Shown here in pieces: positions 35,578-45,805 of a stretch of 64,000 nt of DNA. The position numbers and the translations under genes were made by a program. The notes below the pieces were generated by a model that was given only the letters and a program-made list of their open reading frames with translations, did no database searches and was not told the origin of the DNA. The number at the start of each line of letters is the position of its first letter. Within the stretch, counting starts at the first letter, position 1. Where the stretch lies: positions 62,001 through 126,000 of the forward strand of contig NXFV01000242.1 of the NCBI GenBank assembly GCA_002803225.1, written 5' to 3'. This DNA is from Gamarada debralockiae (Eukaryota; Ascomycota; Leotiomycetes; Helotiales; Hyphodiscaceae).

Positions 35578-35712
35578 GGGAGCGTTGTTCAATGGTAGAA
35601 TACATGCCTCTTAAGGTAGAGCCTCCTAGTTGCTCCCCACTGCGCTCGCGAGTGGGGATGAATAGTGTGGGACCCTACTACGGTCGCTGTATGAGAAGCT
35701 GGTTCGATTCTT
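35578..35712 (+). ncRNA. tRNA-like unit 3 of a tandem array, 3' end lost
   Basis: It opens GGGAGCG then TTGTTCAATGGTAGAAT, followed by CATGCCTCTTAAGG, whose loop CTCTTAA matches a Lys (CTT) anticodon loop. The insert holds a perfect eight-pair hairpin (TCCCCACT with AGTGGGGA). GTATG restores the anticodon stem, and the B box GGTTCGATTC is present, but the T-arm's 3' strand and the acceptor 3' strand are missing. A T6 run follows near 35715. It is probably non-functional as a tRNA. Confidence 0.5.
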
Positions 35713-35839
35713 CATTTTTTGGCTTTCATTCACCACATGGAACAGTGAATGAGGCCTTCCTCAACACCTCGCTAACCGACACCTACACAGCTATTTATAT
35801 CAACGAGAATAAGAACTTCTTTAATCAAACACATTCATT

Positions 35840-35992
35840 GGGAGCGTAGTTTAATGGTAGATACTCACTCTAAGTAGGAGAAGGGATTCCTCTCCGAACG
35901 CCCCTTAGGGTGATGAGACGGAAACCTGGATCCTTACTTGGGGCTTCCGAGGTCGAGAGGTGTGAGAAGCTAGTTCGATCCCAGCCGCTTCC
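35840..35992 (+). ncRNA. tRNA-like unit 4 of a tandem array (long insert)
   Basis: It opens GGGAGCG, which pairs over seven positions (one G-T) with CGCTTCC at 35986-35992. TAGTTTAATGGTAGAT gives the D-arm region, and CTCAC pairs with GTGAG across an insert of about 95 nt. The insert itself pairs AAGTAGG with CCTTACTT. The T-arm is GCTAGTTCGATCCCAGC with one mismatch. A T6 run follows at about 35997. It has the best acceptor stem of the four. Confidence 0.55.
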
Positions 35993-36444
35993 ATACTTTT
36001 TTAATTGGCTCTCTTCTTGAGTCTCAAGAGGCCTTTTTTGACCTTCTGTTTTGCTCGGCGCATTGTCGGAGTAAAGGAGACTTGAGGCTTCCTCTCATCT
36101 GGGACGGCATAGTCTGGAGGATCGACCTCCTAGACCTAGAGATGCGTTGTAGGCCCACTTCTCCTATTTGGAGGAGCCTTTACTGACAGTGGGTAGGGTG
36201 TGGATTGCAAGTTCTAGATCGGCCAAGTTGTAGCCAGCTTACATTCTACGAATTCGAGATACATTAGAGAACAATCACGGTGCCGAGAGCTCCACACTTG
36301 GAAGAACTTGGCATACATTTCAATCGCTGTATTATACATCTACCAACTATGGAGTATGGCTTTGGTACAATATCCTACAGAGCGTGACATTTATATGCCA
36401 GCTTCCGTGAACCCCAGACTCCACCCATGTATGATACAAAGCTA
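35993..36444. other. Intergenic
   Basis: Tail of the tRNA-like array followed by the 3' flank of the Mrps35 gene. No other gene is seen. Confidence 0.45.
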
Positions 36445-37731
36445 TCATTCGACTCTCGTAGGGATTTTAACCTGCCCTCTACTCCTGTCCATAAGTGGAA
36501 CGCCATATCTCCATCCAACTCCCCTAGCACCTCTGCCATCCTTCCCAATATCATCAACATTAACATCAGTAAACCTGAACTCCCACCGTCCAGTATGAAC
36601 CTTCTTGACAGAAGCCAGCTTCGCCGCCCTCTTGGCTGCAATAGCTGCTTTTGTCTTCGCTGCTTTCTCATCCCTCTCCCTTTGCCTCTCCTCGACCTCC
36701 TCCCTTGTCATGCCCGCTTTGAAGTCCTTATGCATTAACGCTAATTCGGGATGAGGAACTCGTTGATCAGCAGGTAGCAGGTTCTCGTCGAAGACCTTTG
36801 CTGCGTCGGCACGTGTGAAATGTCTTGATTCGGAAGTAGGATGAAAGATTTGTTGGCCCGTAGCGGAATGAACAGGGAGGTCGTTGATGGATTCGTGAGA
36901 TTTGAGCTTCGCGGCATTCTTTTCGTAGGGAGTCTTGGGAAGCATTGACATGACAGCCTCCGCATATGGCTTTGCGAGTGGTTTGCCCTTGACATTAAGC
37001 ATCAGTTGAGGCCTTCAAAAATGGTAAAAATGCTAGAAGAATGGTGAAGGACTTTCAGAGAGGCTCGCATGCGTAAATTGTGTAACCATGTAGTTGTCTT
37101 AAAGACTAATCGATTTTTTTTAAAGATCATCATAATAGTCGTTGGCAAAGAAAAAAGTAGACAAGGTAGAACTTACTATTCGCTGCCACTCCTTTTCAAT
37201 CTCTTTCAGACGCACCACCGCGCCCACACGACTCATCTCTACTCTCATCTGGGCGCTGACTTCTCTAACAGATTGTCCCTCCTTCATGATCCTCTCCCAT
37301 ATCGCCTCTCGAAACTCCTCACTCAGCACAGGCTGGCTGACAAAATTCGGATTCTGAGGAAACACTCGCAGATCTCTGGGAGTCTCGGGGGGGATCTCTT
37401 TATCCTCATTACTTTCGTCTCTTAGCGCACTCTCTTCAGTATCATTCCCCTTCGTCGCGTTCCTCTTCTTTTTCTCAGCCTCCGCTTCTGCCACTCTCTT
37501 CAGCTGTCCTTGCGCATTGTATGCATAAAGGTAATTTGTCGAGCCAGGTAGTGGATTGACGAAGTTCGCTCCGTTTGTGCCGAGCCATCGAAAGAGTGCC
37601 CGTCGTGCGCGTGTGACTCGCTGATCTCGCTGGGAGGTTATGGAGAAGGACCTTGATTGCGCTGATCTATATATTTGTTTCGCGCAGAATGTGGAAGGAA
37701 TGAGGGAGGAACATCTTAATGGAGGAGGCAT
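36445..37731 (-). CDS. mrps35: Mitochondrial small-subunit ribosomal protein (Mrps35/Bot1, mS45)
   Basis: Exons 37731-37177 and 36987-36445 join in phase (ATA then GGC) to 365 codons. The start (MPPPLRCSSLIPSTFCAKQI) is a typical basic mitochondrial presequence. The conserved region begins RRALFRWLGTNGANFVNPLP, includes FREAIWERIMKEGQSVREVS, and continues after the intron as GKPLAKPYAEAV and LPADQRVPHPELALMHKD. This is the 'eukaryotic mitochondrial regulator' family, which contains yeast Mrps35 and fission yeast Bot1, components of the mitochondrial 37S ribosomal subunit. The intron acceptor choice (CAAG before GGC) was made because it alone keeps phase. Confidence 0.88.
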
Positions 37732-38243
37732 GGTCGACTCGCCTCAATTTGGAGGGGTGATGGCGGTGAGATGAATGAAGAGGCCATTCAAATCTTCAAA
37801 GCTCGAAAATTGAAGCCCCAAAAATAAGCGAGGACCAGATCACGTGAACTATACCCCTTAGAGCGTGACCCGCCTTCATCAGTTGGAATTTGAGAACCTT
37901 ACTTGGTTTTTTGTTCTTCTGTTTGTAGAAGTTTGGAAAGATTCTAAAACTTGCAAATAAAACATCAGTTCTCCGAGATGAAGCCTGAACTTCAACGCTG
38001 TTCAGTTACAGGCGAAATGGACCATTCCGGATGCAGCCTCCAGGCTCAAGATACACTCCATGCTTAGGTATTTCTCTCGCTTCACGTCATGTTAAGCTTC
38101 AAAGGCAGAAAGTTCCGTAGGCTAGGTAAGCTGTGCTGCAATTTTGGCTACTTTACTTACAATCAACAGGTGACTTCAGCGTTGCAATTAAGACCTAGGA
38201 GTACGGACCAATGGTCGGCCCACATTAATGACTGCTGGTAGGC
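37732..38243. other. Intergenic, divergent
   Basis: Promoter side of Mrps35. A short frame from an ATG at 37978 (MKPELQRCSV) closes after 28 codons and is not supported. Nothing else is recognised. Confidence 0.4.
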
Positions 38244-39154
38244 TTGCTGTTCGATCTCAGTTCAAATTCGAAAACTTGTGTTATTATTTTCATTGTCAAG
38301 TGTTCTGAGATTAGAATCTTACGCTTTGCCTCCTCTCCTACACCTGCATCTTTTGACTTCACACTAAGCCACAAACCAACAAACCTACGCATTCTGAATT
38401 ATGTACAGAGATTGAGAGACTCCCCTCGGAATGTCATCTCCGACCTCGAGAAACTCAGTCTTTTACTCGATGGAAATCATGCTCAAAATTGGGAAATACG
38501 CCATCCAAGACCTCCCGGGCCGAATAATTCCTATCGAACTGCTGCTGCCTTTCAAAAACAGCAAGTTCACTTCAATGAGGTGGTCTAGCCCAAGTCTCCA
38601 CGGTCTCTTTTCTGCATTGATGTCGCGTCGAGAGACCTTGTACTTAGAGATTACCAACTTTGGCGGCCAGGATCCAAGGATTTCGACATTACATTTAGAA
38701 AAGGATACAATTTGTTCCACGGGGTACCGGACTTGAGAATGTACAAATGGCTCCGAACATTCTTTCGAGCAGGAGCAGCAGGAAAGACGGACGACGTAAA
38801 GAACATCGCGATTGAACACAAGGTCGAGCGCCACAAAACCCTCTTGAACAACCGAACTGGTCAGAGGATTGACCGAGTGGAGAACATTTCAAGGTAGTGG
38901 AATAGGTACTTCGTTCATATTTGCCCAGCCTGGAGCTGGTGACGTTCATCCTGGTGGAGACCTTGGAAGAAGCTGGCAGTGACAGGTTGAGAGGGGAGCC
39001 GAGCTTTGTGGAAACAGAGGGACCATGTCTTCCGAATGGGACTTCCTACGTAGACTCAGCCAGACTAGACTGCGAAATGGATTTGGAGTGTTCGGCCCAA
39101 GTCGATTACAGACCAGATGTCCCTGAAGTAGAATTCATGGCACTGCGGCCTTAA
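38244..39154 (+). pseudogene. 2EXR-like protein gene with an in-frame stop
   Basis: One frame runs from about 38244 to 38890 and is broken only by TAG at 38586-38588. The frame before the stop contains FTLSHKPTNLRI, a weak match to the opening of 2EXR/F-box-like fungal proteins. After it come FCIDVASRDLVLRDYQLWRP, NLFHGVPDLRMYKWLRTFF and RQRIDRVENIS-like sequence. A GT-AG intron follows (donor after ATTTCAAG, acceptor before 38926), and exon 2 (LELVTFILVETLEEAGS, ending PEVEFMALRP) closes at 39154. This fits the C-terminal half of the 2EXR family, whose function is unknown. The single stop may mark a recent pseudogene. The 5' end is uncertain. Confidence 0.5.
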
Positions 39155-39217
39155 AGGTTGAAAAATTAGTGGCATTCTCATTCTTGCTCTTCCCAAAATC
39201 GCACAGTCTAGGGTGAT

Positions 39218-40186
39218 CTATAGGCTGTGCTGTACTTTCTGGTGAACCGCAGGTTTCTCAACAATCAAGTTCGACCGGATCTTCTCCACATCCTGCTTCG
39301 TAAGTCCGCATTTCTCAATCATGTACTCCTCAGCTCCTCCAAACTTCTCTCGAAGCATCTTCATCGTTGCCAACATACTCCCTTCCCTTCAGGATCATAA
39401 GTAACAAGATCTTCATGAGAGGAATGACACCTACCTTGCACTGATCATATTCAAAGCCCCAGCCATGTTTCCCTTCAGAGCGGGGTTGTCCATCAAATGC
39501 TCAATAACGGCAGTCTTCCACTCCGTGGTAAGACCAATTTCGGTCAAAGAATACTCATGAGCCACAACCTCATCGTCGACGCCACAGAGTGACAGCACTA
39601 AGGCACAGATGACTCCAGTGCGGTCTTTGCCAGCTGTGCAATGAACGATCAAAGGCTTTTGGGGTTCATTGGCAAGATGCAACAGAATCTTCTTGTAAGA
39701 TGGGGGAGCATTTTCGAGGATATCAGTGTAAGCTTGGACGAACCCCTGACCGAATTAGCCAGCCCTCATTTCTCGCCAAAGATCTAAATTTCTTACCTCT
39801 GTACCATCAGCAGAATAATTCACATACCTCGCTGCCAACTTCTCAGGGCTGTAATCTTTATCCATGAAGACAGGTACGAAGACTCGCTCACACCCCTCCC
39901 ACTCAACTACCCCACCTCTGCCCGCAGCTTCGGCACGCTCGATCTCATTATTGGATCGTAAATCATAAATATGGGTGATACCAAGCCTTTGCATCGTAGT
40001 GATTCCGTCTTTCGTCACCATTGAAGGTTCTCCACATCGATATATGATTTCTCTTCGGACGGAGTGGTTGGGTAAAGTGGAAATGGGGTAGCCTCCGAGG
40101 TCACGGAAATTGGGTATACCAGCTACGGTGATGAAAGGTGGAGAAGAAGGAGCTGTGCCTTCCGCAAATTGGGTTGAGATACTCAT
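39218..40186 (-). CDS. Protein tyrosine/serine phosphatase (Y_phosphatase3 type)
   Basis: Three exons, 40186-39797, 39745-39435 and 39386-39218, sum to 289 codons plus stop. The N-terminal part has IPNFRDLGGYP and REIIYRCGEPS, which are typical of this phosphatase family. The catalytic loop is HCTAGKDRTG with Cys166 and Arg172 (CX5R). The C-terminus has a helical region (MLREKFGGAEEYMIEKCGL) that follows the last intron. Members remove phosphate from tyrosine or from phosphoinositides; the substrate here is unknown. No signal peptide or membrane segment, so cytosolic. Convergent with the 2EXR-like pseudogene; divergent from the CCDC97 homologue with 271 bp between. Confidence 0.9.
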
Positions 40187-40457
40187 TTTGCAAATGTAAA
40201 CTGCCGTTGTTTTCTTTAAAGTTGATCGACATTGAGGTGAGAGAAGTACTTGTGACTTTGGTAAGTTGAGCCGAGGTTCGGACCTTTGACTCAGCAATTC
40301 AGATCGCCCTCCTTGAGCTTCTTCAACCACTCCTCCTTCTTGCTCACCTACCACGTGCCTAAAGTATTGCATCTCATACGCAACTCAAAGTCACCTGCCA
40401 TCGAAAGGCTGAAGACATACCAAGCAAGGCCGTGAACAAAGACAGCTTTGGACTCTG

Positions 40458-41187
40458 ATGACTTCACAACCATCTACGCCACTTGCTCTCCAACAGAAAG
40501 CCAAGATGCCTCTTATCCAAGAACTCCAAGTGGAGGTCAAGCAAGACCCTGAGGAGATCACCCAAAGGAAGGACAGAATACGCATCAAGAATCGGAGAAA
40601 GATGTACTTGGACAAGCATCCTGAATATTTCACGTCTCCCGATCTAGAGCTTTCAGGTGCATCAAAATATACTCAACTAGCAAAAGACAGACTAACATAC
40701 ATCAGATCCACTACTCTATGACCGCTGTGTCAGGAGATTCCAGTCCGCTGCAGAAAGAGAAGCAGACGGCCGTTCGAAAGGATATTCTGGTGTTTTAGAA
40801 GCAGATCTCTATCGAGCTGAAGCCAAACTTGCAGCGTTGAAAGGCCAAGATCAGGATGGCGAACCAGCGGCGTCATCTTCCAAAGCTGCTTTGCCGTTTG
40901 TTAGTTATGTAAGAGGGGAGGATGGCGAAGTTTTGCCAGAAGATCCGGATGAGGTGCCGAAGAGTAAGGAAGAGGGATTTGAGAGGTGGAAGTTTGAGAT
41001 GACGCTTAAGTTCCTGAGGGGAGAAGATCCGGATTTTGATTACAAGGAGGTGGATGACAGTGGGGAGTGGGATGAGATTGAGGGCAAGGAGGAGGAAGAG
41101 CAATGGTTTGATGATGAGGAACCGGAATGGGTTAAAGAGGAGGGTATTGAGACTGTTGGTGGAGAAACTGGTATTCAGGACTTTTGA
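40458..41187 (+). CDS. CCDC97 homologue (DUF2052 family)
   Basis: Exons 40458-40656 and 40706-41187 join in phase to 226 codons. The protein contains KNRRKMYLDKHPEYFTSPDL, DPLLYDRCVRRFQSAAERE and GFERWKFEMTLKFLRGEDP, then a very acidic tail (DDSGEWDEIEGKEEEEQWFD). This is the layout of the coiled-coil domain-containing protein 97 family, associated with the U2 snRNP SF3B complex in animals. A nuclear role in splicing is therefore likely here by family knowledge. The start is chosen as the first ATG in frame; a second in-frame ATG at codon 17 is possible. Confidence 0.8.
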
Positions 41188-42035
41188 AAGGCCGCAAAGT
41201 CAATCCGTTGGAAAGAAAGTTTCTTGAACTTCGGCGAGGCATCCCGGATTCCAGGCCTCTACACTGGGTTTTCAAAGGACGACTCACGAATGGCTAGGTC
41301 GAGCCCAAGTACTCTTCCATGACTTAATACAATATTAGCACAGACTTGAGAGTACTGAATCAGCAGGATTGTCCATCGTCTGTTGGATATGCTTGAGCTT
41401 GGTAGGGAGTCTAAACAATGGCGATTGGCGAGATAAGTCTAGTTCAGGCCATGTAAGTGGGTAGAGGAAGCTCTCTCGTGTAAGCTTAAGGTTTATTGAG
41501 GATAGAAACGGAACAGTTGCCAAATACATAATTCCTCAAGAAGCCATTTCTCCTATGGTAGGCAGGCTTCTTTCTACAACACTGTATTACCTCCTAGAAA
41601 GGAAGTAGGGAGCTTAGGCTTCAGAAATCCACAATCAAAGTCGAACTCCACTTTTCAAGGACAACTCACATCTGGCTTGGGCCCCAAATACGACTGCTTA
41701 AGTCATTAATAAACATTCATAAATATCAGGAAGCCTACGATCATTCACACCTCCCTTGTGATCAGAACATATGAGTGATTCACGTGAATGCTGCAGCCTA
41801 GCGACAAGGCTGAAATTCGGATAAGCAGCCAGCCAGTCTTCTTCCACCCCCACCAACCTTTCAAGACAACCACATTCTGCGTCATAACCATCATCTTGTC
41901 GCCTTCGTACCAAATACTTCCAGCGGCAACAAATCCTCGAAGCTGGTATCTCGAGACAAAAACCCGGGTTTGCATCGTGATCGATACCCAAACCCTAAAC
42001 TTGCCTGAAACGACCCCGCCATCAACACTATCATT
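41188..42035. other. Intergenic
   Basis: 3' flank of the CCDC97 homologue and promoter of atg3. Short minus-strand frames overlap atg3's start and are shadows. No other gene or RNA is seen. Confidence 0.5.
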
Positions 42036-43241
42036 ATGAACTTCATCCACAGCACCCTCGATAAAGTCCGCGAGTGGGCGCCCGTATCGCACACCTCAAC
42101 CTTCCGTGCCAACGGCCAAATCACACCAGAAGAGTTCGTTGCGGCGGGCGATTACCTAGTTTATAAGTTCCCGACATGGAGCTGGGCGGACGCCTCACCG
42201 ATCAGCAAACGTGCGACATATCTGCCAGCTGGCAAACAATTCCTGGTGACTCGCGGGGTGCCATGCCATCGCAGACTCGATGAGAACTTCGCCGGGGATG
42301 CAGGACAGGATGAGACGATGGTTGGAGATGGTGAGGACTTCAGGAGTTCGGGAGGTCACAGTCCGGGTGATGATGAAGATGGATGGTTGAGAACTGGGGG
42401 TTTGGCAGCGAGTCAGGAGGCTAGAGCTAGGGATGTGAGAACTGTGGATGAGAGTGGGAATATGGGGGAGAGGGAGGAGGAAGATGAGGATGAGATTCCG
42501 GATATGGAGGATGATGATGATGAGGCGATTATTCGGGATCCTAGGGGTGAAGGTGCTGATGCGTAAGTTCTCCACCTACCTTTCTAAGCTTTGTTCACAA
42601 TACGGTTTTTGATAATGAAACAGATCTCGTCGTACTTACACCCTTTACATTGCCTACACACCATACTACCGCACACCCCGCCTCTACCTCTCCGGATACC
42701 TCTCCAACTCCCAACCTCTCCCTCCTCAACTCATGATGGAAGATATCGTGGGCGACTACAAAGACAAGACAGTCACATTAGAAGATTTCCCATATTTCAG
42801 CAACAACATCAAGATGGCATCCGTGCATCCCTGCAAACACGCCAGCGTTATGAAGACATTGCTAGACCGCGCAGACGCCGCACTCAAGATCCGAAGAGAG
42901 AAGCTGAAGCAGGGTAAGATTGCACCAGGAGCTGCAGATGCTGGTATGGAAGGCTTGGTCGATGATTTTGCTAAGTCCGGCTTGGGATCTGATGATAAGA
43001 AGGCCATTATGGATGGCATGAAGGCTGGTGGCAATGGAAATGATGAGTGGGAGGTTCTGCAGCATGATACGGATGCTGCGGGCCAAGATGAAGAAGTTGC
43101 GATCCGGGTGGATCAATACTTAGTGGTGTTCTTGAAGGTATGTTTCATTTCGTTCTTCTTCCAAGGCCTCATGCTAACGCTGAACAGTTCATGGCAAGTG
43201 TCACACCAGGCATCGAGCACGACTTTACAATGGGAGTTTAG
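42036..43241 (+). CDS. atg3: Autophagy E2-like conjugating enzyme Atg3
   Basis: Exons 42036-42562, 42624-43137 and 43188-43241 sum to 364 codons plus stop. The N-terminal amphipathic helix that senses curved membranes is present ([20 protein letters not shown]). The E2 fold begins [20 protein letters not shown]. An acidic flexible region ([19 protein letters not shown]) is where Atg7 binds. The catalytic Cys is about residue 246 in [13 protein letters not shown], and the C-terminus is [17 protein letters not shown]. Atg3 receives Atg8 from Atg7 and transfers it to phosphatidylethanolamine. Length is normal for fungi. Confidence 0.96.
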
Positions 43242-43566
43242 ATGGTTCTTCAGCGAATTCATATGTTTTAGTGTGGCGGATTGGAATACGCCGAACACTG
43301 GGAAATTCTCTTTGGCTTTGGGATCATGGCGTTTCGGACGTAGTACATATCAATAGAATGAATTGATGAGTTTATTACAGGATCAAATTCAGCCTTTCCT
43401 GCTTTCACTATCACATGACTGCAGATGCTCACCCCCATGAGACAAAGAAAACCATCCACAAGCAGTTGTAAACCAATGTAGTTGATTCACTGGACTGGAG
43501 TAATGCACGTAATGTAAACAATGACTTTGAAAGAAAGTTTGTCTATGCCGGCAAACCAACTACAAG
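43242..43566. other. Intergenic
   Basis: 3' flank of atg3; nothing recognised. Confidence 0.45.
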
Positions 43567-44049
43567 TACAAACAACTTCGAGCATCATCTAAGCTTCATG
43601 TCACGTCCTACTGTTCACAAACATTTCCCCTCCATCTCAATATCACCTCCCACACTATAGACCCAAAGACAGAACCGCCAAAGAAATGCTGCGCTCTCTG
43701 CCCTGGCAGAGGAGGGCCTTGCAAGGCACTGCCAGCGGATAGCAAGGTCCCTATTACAAGCCCGTTCTACGATCTCTACAAGGACGGCAACAGATCGAAA
43801 CCGAAAGATACTTCGAAGAGGGTGTTCCACTCCACAGCCCGAACGAACAATCACCCGGGCATTGGAGAGCAACCTGATGGATTTGGGTTTACGGGGGGCC
43901 AAACCTCAAGAAAGGATGAAGGACCTGTGTGTACGCTCGAGCGGCAGAGGGTTCCGGAATCTTATTGCATAGGAGCAGAACTGACTCCGTGCCTTGTAAA
44001 GGGGACAGAACCTTCGACACAGTCAATGGGAAGGGCTCTAGTTTTGTAA
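43567..44049 (+). other. Cysteine-rich open frame of uncertain status
   Basis: A frame open from about 43567 to TAA at 44047-44049 reads PPKKCCALCPGRGGPCKALP and then ITSPFYDLYKDGNRSKPKDT. A later part is ESYCIGAELTPCLVKGTE. The cysteines are grouped as CC-x2-C-x6-C near the start, which is suggestive of a small structured domain. No in-frame ATG precedes it closely; an intron ending at the AG near 43660 (acceptor TATAG) would supply an upstream start. Codon composition looks protein-like, but I know no family. It could be chance. Confidence 0.25.
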
Positions 44050-44610
44050 TCGAACTTATTGAATTCAAAGGCTGGTCTGGAAGGATGAAAAAAAGGGGTA
44101 ATAGGAGGGCAAGGTGAAAAATTCTATTGAAGCGACCGAAATTCTATTACAAAGGAAGCAATACAGACCAAATCTAAGGTCTCAAACAGACTTCTTGGCG
44201 AATTGAAGCGTCCTATGTACCGGACAACCTAAAACACTCGTAGAGGTATGATTAAGGATGGCAATGAAATCGTTCCTTCCTGTCGATTATCTCCCCTTCA
44301 TCACCAGCAATTGCCGTCCTTATCATGGCATGCGCATTGAGCGCCACTGAACTTTCTGTACAAATCATCCAGAATGAAGTGATTCAAATCATTGACGACT
44401 GTCGGCGATCCAGAAAAGTCTTGCGAAGTCAATACTGTCAATTCGGCAACGCTAAACCGCAAATAGCCTAGCATCTCATCAACGGAAGCAGTGGGACGCC
44501 GCGAAATTGTAAAAGCTTCCCAACACCGAAATCTTGAAAGCTCGACATTCCCTTCAACCACATCTCCAATTCACCCTCTTTCTTCCCTCTAGCTGCGGCC
44601 ACATACAAAG
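44050..44610. promoter_or_regulatory. Intergenic, promoter of pdb1
   Basis: Upstream of the pyruvate dehydrogenase gene. The last 100 bases are pyrimidine rich (CTCTTTCTTCCCTC), common in strong fungal promoters. No gene recognised. Confidence 0.4.
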
Positions 44611-45805
44611 ATGTCACGACTCTTGCGCCCAGCTTCTCGGTTCCTGTCTTCAGCAGCAGCAAGACCTGTTGCGAGCAGAAGTGCCTTCCAATCATTTCCC
44701 CGAGTCCCGGCCATTGTTCAGAGCAGAGGATACGCAGAGGCAAATGGTACGAAGGAGTACACAGTCAGAGATGCTTTGAATGAAGCTCTCGCGGAGGAAT
44801 TGGAATTGAACCCCAAGGTTTTCGTTCTCGGTGAAGAGGTTGCACAGTACAATGGCGCATACAAGGTTACCAAGGGGTTACTGGATCGATTCGGAGACAA
44901 GAGAGTCATTGACAGTCCCATCACTGAGTCTGGGTTCTGCGGTCTCACAGTCGGTGCTGCATTGGCTGGTTTACATCCTGTTGTAAGTTAACAATTTCCC
45001 GGCAAATTGCCCAAAGATGGAAGTGGAAACTAAGGAATTATCACAGTGCGAATTCATGACCTTCAACTTCGCCATGCAAGCAATTGATCAAATCGTCAAC
45101 TCCGCCGCAAAGACACACTACATGTCTGGTGGTATCCAGCCCTGCAACATCACTTTCCGCGGTCCCAACGGCTTCGCCGCCGGTGTCGCAGCACAACATT
45201 CACAAGATTACTCGGCCTGGTACGGAAGCATACCCGGCCTCAAGGTCGTGACTCCCTGGAGCGCAGAGGACGCAAAGGGATTACTCAAGGCCGCCATCCG
45301 CGACCCCAACCCCGTCTGCGTACTTGAGAACGAATTGCTCTACGGACAGACCTTTCCCATGAGCGAAGCCGCACAAAAAGACGACTTCGTTATCCCCTTC
45401 GGCAAAGCCAAGATCGAGCGCGCCGGCAAGGACCTTACAATTGTCACTCTTTCCCGCTGCGTGGGCCAATCCCTCATCGCTGCCGAGAACCTGAAGAAGA
45501 AGTACGGTGTTGAGGTCGAAGTCATTAACCTGCGATCCATCAAGCCACTCGACGTGGAGGCGATTGTCAAGTCAGTCAAGAAGACCCACCGCATGTTAGC
45601 AGTTGAGTCTGGCTTCCCCGCTTTCGGCGTCGGTGCTGAGCTCCTCGCCCTTACTATGGAATATGCGTTTGATTATCTTGATGTTCCGGCGCAGCGAATT
45701 ACTGGTGCGGAGGTCCCAACCCCATATGCGTTGAAGTTGGAGCAGATGTCTTTCCCGGATGAAAATCTGATTGAGAACTATGCGAAGAAAATGCTGAGGT
45801 TGTAG
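44611..45805 (+). CDS. pdb1: Pyruvate dehydrogenase E1 component beta subunit
   Basis: Exons 44611-44982 and 45047-45805 join in phase to 376 codons. A basic presequence ([20 protein letters not shown]) targets mitochondria. The thiamine-binding beta fold starts [20 protein letters not shown], with [20 protein letters not shown] and [20 protein letters not shown]. After the intron come [20 protein letters not shown] and [20 protein letters not shown]. The C-terminal domain ends with YAKKMLRL. With the alpha subunit it decarboxylates pyruvate and feeds the E2 lipoyl arm. Sequence and length are typical. Confidence 0.97.

Larger units (their letters stand above)
35126..35839. repeat. Spacers of the tRNA-like array, also related to one another
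   Basis: The sequences between units share words: GCGCAGCCAGAGCGAGCGAC with GCTCAGCCAAAGCGAAGCGA, each followed by GAGG and CCTTCCTGA, and recurrent ATCAAA(A/C)A(C/A)A before the next unit. So the repeated unit (about 265-312 bp) includes spacer as well as the tRNA-like part, which argues for segmental tandem duplication. A further related spacer (GCTCGGCGCATTGTCGG, then CTTCCTCTCATCTGG) follows unit 4 near 36.05-36.1 kb. Confidence 0.5.

Noticed and set aside
36427..36738. Plus-strand open frame of 103 codons
   Set aside because: Antisense shadow of the Mrps35 second exon; no protein features.
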